Shown: positions 12,601-27,600, counted from the stretch's first letter. The stretch: DNA of 64,000 nt from Channa striata (GCA_033026295.1 CM065182.1:13268001-13332000), one strand, 5' to 3'. Notes: generated from the sequence alone by a model not told the origin. Translations and numbers: made by a program.

Positions 12601-15600
12601 AAGGAATCAGAGCAGGCTTACCCTCACAGCTGTGTTTGTCCTCTGAGAGGACATAGCCATGATTGCAGACACACACATATGAGCCCAGTCTGTTCTCACA
12701 ATATCCGTAGGGCTGGCAGAGACTTCTGTCTATAGCACATTCGTCTATGTCTGGAAGAGAAACCAAATGAGTGTCACACACAGTCACACACATTATCTGT
12801 AAATGTAGCATCCACAGCAAGGACACTACTTTATTCCATATTGCAATACCTAATCATTACTGCTCACTATGAGGTCATGCAGGAATGAGTGAATGAGAAA
12901 GTTATTCTGAAATTCATGACAAAAAAACACTGTGTGCCCAGTTTTCTGTAGTCTTTTAATAGTTTAACATCATCCTTTAAAAGATGATAAAATCTTACAG
13001 ATAAAGTACACAGCACAGTTAATAAAACAAGCCCAGCGTCTCCTGCAGTTACATGTCATAACGGTTGTTACTGTACTTGATAGACAGCAAGTTTTCTGAT
13101 AAAGGTCTGACATAATTTGAAGAGACTGACCTTGGCATATCTTGCCTCCGACCAGTGTGTAGCCCTTGTCACACTCACAGCGGTATGAGCCCATGCTGTT
13201 GATGCACTGGCCCATCTGACAGTTTAATGGGATCTCACACTCGTTCTCATCTGAAGGAAAGGGCATAAAAACAATGTTGGAATGTTAAACATGTTTTTCT
13301 TTTTTTATGATCTGTTCAAAACCCAACTGGAGTCGGCCGCTCTTTATTTGGACATGATGGTTAGTTGTTGAGTCACAGTAATACAGTGTGTGTTTGGGTA
13401 CATTTAAAATCAGTCATTGCATAAATGTTCCATGTAAACACTGTTAAATAAATGGTTTGTTGACTAAATCTTGCCTTCACAGTGGCTGCCTTCCTGTGTG
13501 CGCCGGTATCCCAAAAAGCACCGGCACTTGAAGGAGCCTTCTGTATTTAGGCAGCGGCCGTAAGCGCACAGTCTGACATCCTCGCACTCATCGATGTCTG
13601 TTAACGAGGAAGGAAAAAAATTAATCTGCGTAAAGTTGTCATCCAATCACTCTAAAGGATTGGTGAGCATTACTTACCACTGCAACCTTTGCTGTCAGCA
13701 GATGGAAGGAAGCCTTCATTGCACAGGCAACGGTAGGTACCCGGGAGGTTTTCACAGCGCCCATTATGGCAAATATCATGCTGCTCACACTCATTGACAT
13801 CTGGTAAAATGAGCCAAAAAATTTAAAGAATGTCATTTACAGTGTTGTATTGACATGTTTTTGCATCTGGATTGATGCCTAGATGCACATTCTTGAATAA
13901 AAAAATGGATGAAAAAATATAATATAATATATGTGTAACCAAAGCATTCGTAATGTTTATCTTGATGTAACACTGAAACATATTTTGTTTGTTGAACAGA
14001 AGGTTGATCTGAAATATTTCCCTGTAATATTTTCCAACACAATTGAACCGAAGCAGTGAGTGATGTGATTCATTGTGCAACGTATATTTGAATATTATTT
14101 GTGTTCTACCACCACGTGATTTAACATACTGTCAAACACTGCCTATTTGGATAAGCTTTTCAGAGTTCCCTATTAATTTGGACATTGACAATCAGCTTAC
14201 ACAAAATGAGCTGCAAAAAAACACACAGACAGAAGAAAGGATAAAGCATTATGGATACAAGTGATTCACGTGGCGGGGTTGCACTCACCATAACAGGTGC
14301 CAGCGCGGGCCTCATGGCCAGGCAAGCAAGGAACACACTCATAGGAGCCTGGTGTGTTCTCACACTGCTCATTGGGACATGATTCTGGCTTCAAACACTC
14401 ATTTATGTCTGGAAATAATGAGCAGATGTTTTACATAGCAGTTCCTGGATTTGTAGAAGTATTCATAAACACACAGGTGCATAGACACAAGCATATTAAG
14501 TGACACACTCATAATTATTATTTGTCAGAGAAAAGCCAGTTCGCTAATGTCCAGCGTCACAGGAGTGAAGGAATCTTTGTACCTTCGCAGGCTGGATGAC
14601 GGTGTGACTTGCTCCTAAAGCCGCTGTGACATTCACATTTATAGGATCCAGGAAGGTTCACACACTGGCCTCCAACTCCACAGATGTCTTGCTTAAAGCA
14701 TTCATTCACATCTGCAAAACAAAAAGTATTAAGCTAAAGCAGGATATGATGACTTCCACCAAAAAAAGAATCCCTTTCACATCCAGCTGAACTTACCTAC
14801 ACACCTAAGCCTGCCATGCTGCACCATGTGTTTGTAGCCCTGACGACAGAGGCATTTATAGCTTCCATCAATGTTGATACACAGGCCTCTGCCTTGGCCG
14901 CATGGCTCAGAGTCACATTCATTATCATCTGGACAACAGGAGAGAAGAGTGCGAAAAGTACAAATGACTGAACGTGATGGTAAAAGTGCTAAACGTCATG
15001 CAAACAACAGGGGGTGAAAGAGATGAGGTGACACCATTGTCTTTTTCCAGGAGTGTTTTTCACGTAAACACATTTCATTCCGTCCTTTTTATTTGAGCAC
15101 ATATGACTTACATGGTACAGGGGGTTGTCCACAAACCTACAGGGTTAGTGTTTTCATCCCTGCCATCAAGTACATGTCAAAGTGTCCTTGGATAAGACAG
15201 TAAACGCAAAATTGTCCCTGGTGTGTGTTTCTTATTTATAAGTTGCATTGGTTGAATGTTTCCGCTTAACATGAATAAAACTAAATGCAACTACTACACA
15301 TTAATGGATCCATTCACGTGCACGACAAACCTACACAGCTCACCGTGTAAAAACATTTACTTCTCTCTGTGGGCTGACCACAGTATAAAAACATGTTAAA
15401 CAAAAATTATTTCTGGTTTTGGTTTAGTGCTGTAGAGGTATTTGTATGCAAAGCATAAACGGGTTTTAATTATTTATACGTTGCCATTTAGTAAATATAC
15501 ATTTATATATATATATACATGTTACAATGAAATTTGTGCTCTGCATTCAACCCATTCCCCTGGAGGGAGCAGCCACAGGCAGCGCTCGACGAGGGTTGGT

Positions 15601-18600
15601 GCTGAGTGTCTCGCTCAACGACCCACCTGGTGGATGGACAGGGATTTGCCAGACATATGCACTTACATGCCACATAAAAAAATCTAATGTCTTTCATAAA
15701 ATGTATATGTTTATAGTAAAATTTTCATATGCTGAATAACTCTGTTTATAATACTGTAACATAAGTTATAGTGAAATATTAGTAAACTGTGACCAAAACA
15801 ATGGGTGTGGCTGCGGCTAAGGAGGTGGAGAGGTTGACCACCAATCTTGGGGTTGGCAGTTCGATCTCCAGCTCTTTCTGTCTGTATGTCCAAATGTACT
15901 TAGGCAAGACACAGAGCCTGAGTTGCTTCCTTTGGTTGGATCACACCTTGCATAGCAACAACAGTACTCGTATGTGGGTGAATGAACTGGGTACAAGGTA
16001 AGGTAGCAAAGCACTTTGCAAATGCAAACCATTTTTGATACACAGTACTTTACCGTATAATAACAACGTCATACTGCAAAATAAAACTGTACAGTCATAC
16101 TTTTAACGACAAACATAGTAAAGCTTTTCTTATTGTAAAATATAACAACAGTAAAGTTACTGTTGGCGCTGCTGCTAAGTAGTTATCACAAAAATGCAAA
16201 CAGAAAGAGTGTATAGTATAAACAACAGTGATGTTAAAGCTAAATTATATAATGTTACACATAGTTTAATACATTAATTACTTTGGCAGAATAAAGAGTT
16301 GATTATAAAGCACATTAATCCCCATCCTTTCGTTTAAATCTATAGCTAACTGTGAGGGGAACTGTTTGCCTAAAACAGCAACAACAAAAAAAATGTTCTC
16401 TTCCTGTAACCAAGAGACTTTTTGGGAGGGAGCATGCAAAAGAAATTTCTTGAGAAATTTCTTGTCAGTTATTATGGCATTCTCATTTGTGCAACTCCTT
16501 CAACCACTTGCCTCTACCATTGTCTCTTACCCTCACAGATGTTCCTCTGCGGGTTTAGATGGTAGCCAGGGTGACAGTGACAGATGTGGCCATTCAGGCT
16601 GTTCTCACACTCTCCATGACCACAAATGTTCCAGCTTAGCCTACATTCATCTGTCTCTGCTTCAAGGAGGGAATAAAGAGTAGACCAACTTGTATCTATT
16701 TATCTATCTATCTGTCTATGTAGATAGACAGATAGATAGAAAGATACACATATAAACATATGTATAGGTACGTATATGTATGTGTGTGTGTATACATACA
16801 CACACATACATATATATACAAACATATATATATATATAGTACATATTGTATATGCAGTATATGCATATACACTTTATAGATACATAGATGTTTGTGTGCA
16901 TATATATTATTATATTATCATTTCAAATATATACGTATATATACAAAGCTGAAAACATCCATGCCAAACCATAGGTCTTCTGTCATTGTCCATGTTCACT
17001 CTTTTTACATGTTTAAAACAAAAGCCAATGACAGCAATGCAGGCCAAAACTTCTAAAAACAATCAAATCTAATTTTTTTTTTTTTTTATGTTTACACAAA
17101 GACAGGTTTCACAGACCAGAATCTGAATGAAAAGGCATTAGTGGTCAACAAACACAAGTGTTGCAGTAGTAGCAAAGAGACTGAATGTGGTTCTGGTCAG
17201 TGCTTATACTGATATCTTTGTGGGAGGTTTTTTTTCCTATTTTTGATAATCTGTGTATCAGCTTAACATATAGTTATGCTTTCATAAAACACAAAGAGTG
17301 TGAACATAGCCTTAAGGCTGGTTCATGCTTCATGGCTAAAGCACATGACAAAGTGCCAGTTTCCATTAAAGACTAGACTGAGCTTGGTGTGAAACTAATT
17401 TATATTTCTATTTATTTTCAGCAACATGGATGATCTCAGTGGTATACCACTGGAAAACTCTTGCGCATATCATAATAAATTATGTAATTTGTGACTAATG
17501 GATCCATAATTCACTACAATATTTTCACTTACTGGAGGAATGTGAGGACCTGGTATTTCTATTTGTTTTGATGTGCATGAAGCATGAACCGGCATCTTCA
17601 GGAGTAACTCTCGAGAGGTTTAATAGAACATTAACATTTGAGTCAATCTGAGGTTTGCAGGGAACTCACGCAAGACTTTTGTCTGTGTTTCGAGGGGGTC
17701 ATTGCCAGGGGTCATTCGGACGATTGTTGGAGGGGTGGGTTTAACAACTGTGGATCCAACAGAAGAGAGATAAAGCGGACAGTCTTTCAGAGGAAATATG
17801 AAATGTCTGCACCCTGGACTATCAGTCACTGTTGAAAACTTTCCCCACACTGTGAGGGAAACTTTCCCCACAGCTGAAGTAACATTTGCTAAGACATGTT
17901 GCGGTGCTTTATATCACTGCAGTTTGAATCTGGCTGCTGATATTGTAGGTTGGTTTACCTGGCACACGTGGACCACTAGTGGTGGTAGGAGCCTGCTGCA
18001 CTGGGGTAGTCGTCTCTGGAGGCCTCTCCTGGTTAAAAGGAGTTTATCAAGCTCAACAACTGACCAAAATGATTATTACTATTTTCAAAAGCAAAACAAA
18101 TGACTTACCGGCCGATTCAACTCTGAAAGGAACAGAAGTAAAAGGGTGTAAGAAGTGTGAATTCACAGAGGTGCACCAGCATTTCAGTAACAGTTTTAGA
18201 CTCACCCTCCTTGTCAAGCTTGTGGGGGAAGATGATGGGAGGAAACGCAACCGTCTCTCTTATGTTTTGGAGAAAATAGCCTTTCCCAGCAGGGCAAATC
18301 TTACTGAAGGCCACTGAGAAGAAGATTTTACTGTTACTTTATATCAGTTTGTTGAAAATAATTTTTGTAACATAGTTGCAGTCACTTTGGTCACTAAAGC
18401 ATTTTCTCAATTAGTCATAATTTTTGAATATACAGTAGCGCACACAGTATAAATGAGACTGTAAACTCAAGCTGCAAACTTCAAGTTACAAAAGTGCAAA
18501 CATTTGCATCCCCCTACATAAAAAAATCAAAAATAACTTTAATTAATTTCTGATGAAGAAACATTCTGTACTAGCCGAATGTACAATAATTGTTATGTTG

Positions 18601-21600
18601 ATGAAGAAAAATATTTGTCTTTTACAAATAAGTGGATGTGAACCTTGGCACCAAACTGTATCCTGAGCTACAACTGATACATGTCTTTTGCACCTCTGTC
18701 TCCGACCGCTCACCTGTGCCATCCTGAGGACATCTTTCACAGTTGCGGCCCCAGGCTTTTCCCACAGTGCAGCAGCACATCTCCAGGGTTAGGGGGGTTG
18801 GCAGCGGATGCTTGCAGCCACTGACCTCTGAAGCTATCAGGAAGCACTGAGCCTGCTCGGTTGGAGACTCTGACAAGCGGAGACATCGCGGTGTCACTTG
18901 GGACTGATCTTTCTCACCAGCACAGAGTAGAATCCAATTTTACAGTGAAAAAGTTATGGTATTAAAAGGACTGTTGAATGAAAAGCAGAGCATAGAGGAA
19001 GCTAAGACAGGCCTCTCTTTCTTACCCACGCATCGATTCCTGTCAAGCACGAATCCAGCCTTGCAGGCACATTTGAAGCTGCCCAGTGTGTTCAGACAGT
19101 CTCCATTCTGACAGACGCCCTGCATGGAGCACTCATTGATGTCTACAGGTTGGTTGGTGGGGTGTAAAAATGAAAAAGTTGTTTTTGTATTGTAGAAAGC
19201 ATCGATAATATATTTTGGATATTATCTAGCAATTCAGTGTAGCGATGCAATTGATGCCAAAGCTTTATCATGGGGAGCTTTTAGTAAGTAAATAAAAAAG
19301 GAAATAAATCGAAATATAATGGAAACAATGCCAAAACGCAGCTCTTGGCTTGGAATTCACCTTGTTATAAGTAAATCATGCCATCGTTACCTTGACAGTG
19401 AGTGCTGTTGAATCTTTTATAGCCTTGTGGACAAGTGGAGCCGTATTCTTCTACAATGGTCTGTTTGACTGATGCATCTGAGGGAGGAGAAGACACGGCA
19501 AAACACAGGGGGAAAGTGTGAGAAAAGCATGAGAGAAATAGTGTTTATGGAATGAGAAAGGCTGCCGATGGATGATACAAGCCAAAATATAACTGTAGAA
19601 ACCCAACGCAGCGGTTTAGTTTGGCTTTGGCAGATGTTTGAACGGTTAGTATTGCACCAGCATTTCAGTTTGTGTACATCTTTAATCCATCAAAACAGGA
19701 ATTTTCAACAAATAGTACAATAGTAGAATATATGGAAATGTTAAAGTTATAATAATGTCAAATAAGTTTAGAGTCATCACCTTTAAGCACTGAGGAGGTT
19801 TCCCTGAACTCACTTCACTGGAGAAGCGACTGAACGAAACAGACAGTTTAGACTGTATGATTCATATATTTAAGAATGCAAAGAAGAGAAGGTGAAAGAT
19901 GAGGATGCAGCAGGATGCAGGAGAAGGTAAATATGGAGGATTCTGTTGTTGCTCAACTGATTCAGGCAAGTTTTTTCCAGTATTTGTACAAGAGAAAAGT
20001 TAATATGACCGGCTTCATATGGTGGTACACCTGCGATATGACAGTGGTACCAATAATATCCTCTATCTCTCCACTGGAAAGCAAAGAACATGTCACAAAA
20101 TGTTGAATTTTTCCTTCAGCCACATTCAACAATTGGGGAAACTACTTTAAAATGCTTCTTTTCTTTTTTCTTTTGCTTTTCTTTTGCTTTTCTTTTTTAT
20201 TCTTATGACACTGTTTTATGAGGCCTTGGGTGAACTTGCTTTTCACAGAATAGCCTGAAAAGGTCTTTAATGAGGTTTGAGCTCATAACTGTGCATTACT
20301 CTTGTTGTTATCCTCACCCTAAATGAGCCTTGAACCTCGCGCACAAAAAGAATGTGCTTTGAGGGAGTACAAAGACGTGAGGCAGTTTTATTAGGCGGCA
20401 CGCACACAAACATTTTGAAAGCACAATGAAAAGAGGGGCAAGAGCACAGCTCACGTTTAGGATTTTCGCTAAAAACGAGGAAGCTTATAAATGGACATGA
20501 ATGTGGCAAAACAGACTGCACTGCAGGCAAGAGTCCAGTTGCCTAAAGATTACCCAGATGTACAGTATCGGGTTTTGTCAAAGGCCACATTGTCTCAGTC
20601 GGGGCTGAGAGACAGAATAATAGGGGAGTGGAAAAAACAGGAGTAGCCAAGATTTTCTTGAAATTCAGTCTTCAGCAATGTGATGACAGTCCTGCACTGG
20701 GCAGGCCCATAGGAACATGCTTAAGTAGAGGGTTATTTTCCACAATCTCTTTTTCTGTCTCTCTGTGTAATTCCCATAATTTCTTTTTTCCTTTCCAACA
20801 TTTCACACACTCCCTACCCCACCTTACCGCAAACTTTCATGTACACATTCAAACACATTTTTATAGGGTTTCAATCCAGGGCCATAATTTTACAAGGTGG
20901 AAGGTATAAATTGCAGGGGTTGCTTGACATTTTTGTCTCAATAAACAATAATTTATACCCCAAAAAACACAAGATGTAGATTGTATAGATGTCTTCCAAT
21001 TGTTGCTGTAAGAAAACAATTTGTTGCACTTTCACGCCTGAATATAAACCGTGGATGCAGGAGAATTCGAACACAGGCACTTACTGGGTAGTTTGGGGCA
21101 CTGATAACACTTGTTTTGTCCCCAAGAATTGCCCACACTGCCGCAGCAATCCTCCTGATTGGTCAAAACAGGAAGTGGGGTGCTGTTGCACTAAAGACAG
21201 ACAAATGTGAGCAGAGGAAATAAATACAGATACCAAACACACATTGCTGCGCCGTGCGACTGAACTCACAGCTTGTTTCGGTGTGGTCTCCTGGAAGCAA
21301 CGGCCCTTTGGTTTGTGTCTCGCTGGGATTTGGCGCTGCCCTATCTTTTGTGGAGGCTTGATCTCTGATTGGTCGAGAGGCTGAATGACTACAGAAGTGT
21401 CCGGTGTGTGGTGAACACGTACATTAATCTGCACTGAAAACAAAAGAAACACAGAAATGGCAGGTGTGAAGTGCATCACAAAATATATTTACACCATCAC
21501 TGAAAACAGACCAAGCAGGTGATAGATACCTTCTGACGAGTGGTGCCCTACTTGAGACAAGGGTAATGTGAAAACTGAGTGTGTTTGTTTCATCTGGGTC

Positions 21601-24600
21601 CGCCCTAGGCCTGACTGCTCCACTAGTTTCTGGCCATCTGGCTTTAAAGATACGGGGTAGACAGGCGGCTTGTTGCCTCGTGCTGCCTGAGCTTGCTGTG
21701 TCTGCTGCAGTGGAAACTGGCACAGTCGACCGGTGAAGCCCGGCGGACAGAGGCAGTGCTTCCGTGAGCTGCATACTCCTCCATTCATGCACGTTAGTGG
21801 ACACACAACTGCAGGGAGAAACACAGGAGAAACGTTGTCATATTACCAACTTGGAGAGACTCCCACAGGTGATCAGCTCATAGATATGAATTACATCAGA
21901 TGAGAGGAAGTGGAAAAACTTACAAACATGAGCAACACAAGCAGTAACCTATGAAATAAACGAAATAAAAGAAGTGTGTTTTGCAAAGCAAAATATCTGA
22001 TCTGCCAAGACACTTATTAAAAAGTCTTTATTTTCTGAACCATATTCTTCAGAGACAGACTCTGATTTCTGTGGTCACATGAACACTCCGATGATTTAGG
22101 CTTATATAACATTTATGGCGAACAGGCAGAAACGTTTGCGGTGTGAGCAGGGCCCAGTAAGATATTCAAGAGTCACATGAACATAACAGGTCTCTGCAGC
22201 CAGTCACAAGCAGTGTCTGGATAGGAAACCAGGTAAAGTCATTGATTTGTTTAACAGCTTCGAGCAGACATATGGGAAAGATCTTGAAAACGATGGGAAA
22301 GCTGCTGGCTGCAGAAAGGGTTATGGCACATACAGTATTCACTTCAGTTTTATTAGGTCTCCCATTGTGTATATTTTGAGTCCACATAGGTTTGAAATTC
22401 CCACAATAGAACAATCAGAGGAAAGCGAGACAGTGGACATGGCTGGGAAGCCAGAAAGCAAGTTATCAATCAAGGAAAAAGTTGAAATCAAAGTAAAATC
22501 AAACATTGATTTTCAACTAGCAGTACTCTTCCTAAAGTATATGATAATTAATAATATTTTCCTACAGAAGCCTAAAATCTGAAAAAGTTGTAAGCCTAAA
22601 TCAGCTTCCCACAACAGCTAAACTTAAAGTTAAAATGATGTCAATGTTACATTAATTATTCAAAGGCAGCCCAACAGGGCGGATTTCTATGCAGTTACCA
22701 GCGAAACTGAATGTACGGCCTTCACTAAGTTATTGCTGCTATGAATCCAACATTTCTTCTCTCTGTTTCAGATACTTCAACTCAGGAGGTCCCTGAACAG
22801 AGCACAGATGCTGTCTTTGCCTACATTTTCCTAATGTAATTCTCACATGGAGTCCACTGAAATGGGTTTTATCTGTGACGGTAGAAACGTGTGACCAGTG
22901 ACTGGAGCTGATGACTGTTATAGTGATATTCTGAAGAAACTGCATTTAATGTGGAATCAAACGTCACTTCATTCGTACAGCAACTCATAGATTAAGTGAT
23001 GTTGATCATAAGACTAAAAAATTTAAACTGTGAAATCACTTGTGTACAAGAAACAACGTAGATGACAATCCCACGTGTTTTGTGGCTGTGAGAGTTTTAC
23101 ACTCCTCAATCTATTTCACAACACACACAAAAAGGCCACTAAGCATAATGATGTTTTTAAAAGAGCTAAACTTGCAGTACCAAACAATTTGTCTATTAAT
23201 CAGAATAGTTTGTAACAATTGTTATAATTAATTAAACAGTCGCTTGTATTGAGAAATTAAGAGCCACCAGTCGAGACTCCAGAAAATGTGTGACCAAGAA
23301 ACTGGCACAAATCATGTGTAAAACATAAATTTACAGTTTATTGTTCACATTTTAGTGACTGTACAATGTGTATTATTTCATACTGCAAATGAACGGTTTC
23401 CCACTTTTACAATACTTGCGTCTGTTCTGGTTGAAACCCGTATTTTATGGATAGATAACGATCTAATGTAACCCTCTGCAAAAAAAAAAAAAAAAAGAAT
23501 TAGCAAACATCCTATCATACAGAAGTATTCCTTTATGAGAAAACACTCCAAATTCACAAGCTCCAGCTACAGTTTAAAGTACATCAACCTGCAGTGTTGA
23601 TTAGACAAAACTATATGAAGATTTCAGTTTGGTGCTACAAAACTACTTTGTTCAATAATTGCAATAACATAAAAATAAAAACAATTGAAATACCAGAAAA
23701 ATAATGGACAGACTAATCAATAAGACGTTTTATTTGGTTGCAGCCCAAAGTCTGTTTAACTTAAAGTAAACCAAACAACACCACTTGGTGGTTTTAATGT
23801 TGTGGCCTGCGATGGTCAACAGGTGTCCGAACATACGGAGCATCACAGCCTGCTGTGTATGTGCCTGTGCAGCCACAGAGCACACAGAGTGCCCGTCGGG
23901 ACCCCCCTCCACCACAACAGGAAACCCATCAGGTGGTGTTCAAATTCTGGCTGATCGGTTCTGCACATCAAAACTCAGCACTGTCTGATGACAGCGGGCA
24001 TCAGGGTTTTCCTGATCCTTCTGCTGGATCCGCCACAGCTGCGACATTACCCAGCTGAGGTCCAACAAAGCCTGAAGAATTTTCAGAGCCATGTGGCTGA
24101 CATTTGGACATGAAAGGTATCCAAAGGTAGAGTGAGGTAGGGTGGGGAAGGCGAGGAGTAGAGGGGAGGGGAGAGCAGAGGAGGCCTCTTTCTCCAGCAG
24201 AGCCAAGTGTGCACACATGGAAGTAATTTGAAAAGGACTGGCAGGGAGTCTGAGCTGCAGCGTAATTAGGGGACTAGATCACTTTAATCCCAGCAGGGAC
24301 ATCCTCACGTAGTGAAAGTCAAGCAGGCAAATGGAAGGACTTCAGTGAAACTGCCAACCGGCAAAGTAAAAATCTGAAGCAAGAATATTTCCGAAGCAGC
24401 TTCGCCCTCCCCAGCAGCATACGACAACAGCGTTAGAAATGGGTGCAGGCAGCAACATGCAGAATCGAGCTGAAAGGTTCAGGCCTGGCAGCAAACAGTA
24501 AGTGAGCAGAGCAGTGTGAAGACAGCCCACTCAACCTGGGCAGACTCCAGTTTCAATGGTCTATTTTGTCTCAGTAGTGGATTTAGAATGAGAGGAAAAT

Positions 24601-27600
24601 GGGAAAGATGTGGGGGCTGAAAATTGGGATTACAGACAGAAAGAAAGGAAAACAACGTCATTCCAAATATGATTACACAATCTGAACCCACAGCGACTGG
24701 AGAAACAATGTGGGGAAAGTCTGAGCTGAGCTCGTCTGGCCGGGACTGAATGAGACCTGGTTGTCTCAGCGTCTCACTAATGAAACCTGTCAACACAAAG
24801 GAGACTGGGGATTCAGATTACGGATCGGGGGTGATATTTCTTGGGTGGGGACACAGTTCGGGGGGAGACCTTTGATGTTGTGAAATAAACCCCGGTGAAC
24901 AAGACACAGTGCAAAGTACAATACAGTGGCTGCCACAGTCACGACAGGCTTTTTCTGACCTCGAAGAACTGCTGGCACGAAGTTTGCTCAGGTGCTGTCT
25001 AGATTAAAATGATGTCAATGTTACATTAATTATTCAAAGGCAGCCCAACAGGGGGGATTTCTATGCAGTTACCAGTGAAACTGAATGTACGGCCTTCACT
25101 AAGTTACCGCTGCTATGAATCCAACATTTCTTCTCTCTGTTTCAGATACTTCAACTCAGGAGGTCCCTGAACAGAGCACAGATGCTGTCTTTGCCTACAT
25201 TTTCCTAATGTAATTCTCACATGGAGTCCACTGAAATGGGTTTTATCTGAGGCGGTAGAAACATGTGACCAGTGACTGGAGCTGATGACTGTTATAGTGA
25301 TATTCTGAAGAAACTGCACTTAATGTCGAATAAAATAACACTTTTTTCGTACAGCAACTCATAGATTAGGTGATGTTAAATTGATGATAAGACAAAAACA
25401 TTTAAACCCTGAAATGATTTGTTCACAAGAAATGTTCAAGTTCATGTTGGTTCATGGTTGTTGGAGTTTTACACTGTTCAATCCATTTTCACACACGAAA
25501 ATCCCAGTGTACGGTTCACTGCACACATAAATTATATTTATGTGTAGTCTTCCGTTTTGGTGGGATTTCATGTTGGAAAGATGCCTTGTTTGTGTCTCTG
25601 AGTGCAATTTATTGGTATGTTCAACATGTCTTTGAGCACTTCCCCTCAAATCTTGGAAAATATATCGGTGACTGTCTGTTAGATGTCAGCCTTTTGAAAC
25701 CTATGTTACATTACGTACTCTCTAATTTTATCCATCCATCCATTATAATTAACTACTTCTCCTATTAAGGGTGGTGCTGGAGCTGTCCCCAGCTGTCACC
25801 CTGGACAGGTTGCCAATGTTGTAAGGACAGGCCTCTGTCTCTGTGTGTCAGCTGTAATATTGCTGACACTGGCTTGTGTTGTTTGGTTTTTTTTGCCTTT
25901 TGTTCCTGTTGCAGCTTCTGGTGTTCATTCCTCTCTACAAGTTACTTGTACACATTTACATTTGAAACACAGTCAGTTCAGTTGTTGCAATAAATGTATT
26001 AATAATAATAATGATAGTAATAATACAACCAATCCATGAAAATTGCATGCATTACATTACACAAAAGTACATGGGCTTTGCGTTGCCTGATGTGATTGTG
26101 CTGCACTCAACACAATAAAAGTCTGGCTGGCTAAATGAAAAAATTATGCATTATTTAAGCCAAAGTTCCGCTAAAATACTATTTCAGCGCTGATAAACGT
26201 TTTATCAAACGTGATCAATAACACTTCAAAAAGTTAAACCGAACCTTATACAGGAGCAAAGGAGCTGCACACAGCAGCAAAGTAAAGCGTTCAACAACAG
26301 GGGCTTTTACAACTGCACTTCACATCTGTATTTTCCTGATTAGCGGATTCCTTTTAAATTAGCTGTCTCATGTCGGTTTGTCTTCAGAGCTTCAGGAGGA
26401 CTGAATCATTTGTATATTACTGTCATGGCACAGGGACTCCTCTGCTTCACATCTACCTCCTTCATTGAAGCCAGTCCCATAATAGCACTGCATGAACTAA
26501 TCTTTTCTGCAGATCTACTATGTGACTGTGTTCACCCGTATGTGAGAGCTATTAACTGGTGGGTGGACTCTCTCCTGGTGAGCCTCTGTGGTTCTGTGAC
26601 TGCACCACATTACATGCCAAAGAGAGAGCGAAGCTTTAAAGTTGAGATCATAACAAGGATTTTACTTTCCAGCGGACTTTCCCTTTAAATCATCACCTCA
26701 GAGTTCATTAGCAGAATTTATGATCCGAAATCGCTCACGGACTCTCCTCGTCAGCTAGCTCAGTGTCTCAGAGGCAGCACCCCTCTGCTTTGTGCCACGC
26801 CTTTGTCTTTATGGATCTGACACATTCCTGAGACTAGAGGTGGTGTGTTATTAAGAAAAAAAATCAAACGCATCTAAGTGTCATTTGTTGGTCTGAATGA
26901 ATGTGAGGTATGAACAGGGCCGACTGACAGAATGGTGTGGGCCGGGACTTTTGGATAGAGCAGTTATAGTTTCGTGAACATAATTTTCCATATGGCCTTG
27001 TCAAAGACAATGTAGAAACTTGAGACTAATCCAGGATCCCACTTAAAGATTCTTCATCTTCCATATGCTCATAGATCTGCACAATGTTGTAATTCAAGTA
27101 TTTGATTTAACTCTTTAAATAAATACATGGACAGAGGTCAGCGTGGGAAAATGTATGATGGCCATGATGGTGTCAGAACACACTTGCAGCTTGAGTTCCC
27201 ACGCAGGCCCAGTGCACGCATCACGACTGTAAAACCACCAGGTAGATTTGATGTTGTGCTTGTTCTGTAAAGTTCTCTCATGCGGCTAGAAAAAGCAAAT
27301 CCAACTGAATAAAAAGACAGAGAGAGCTTGTTTCATGCGACACCACGTATGAGTGAGAGCTCCTTTTTCACAACATCGTGATCCACTGCAAGAGCACAAA
27401 GGGTAGAGAGAAGAAATCATTATCATGTTCATCATACATCTGGAAAGTGAGTGAATAAAACAAAAGAAGCAGAGGGGACAGATGTAAAATCCAGAGAACA
27501 AAATTACTGTACCATTTCCTAGATACTTTTTTCCTTTAAAGAAAACATACTGTACATTCCTCAACAGCTACGAAAACACTTCTAAGAAAGACACAATCTA

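Noticed and set aside
23730..24218. Overlapping open frames near 23.7-24.2 kb
   Set aside because: Both strands are open without any known domain; a string like 'ggccacaacattaaaacc' hints at an old repeat, not enough to call.
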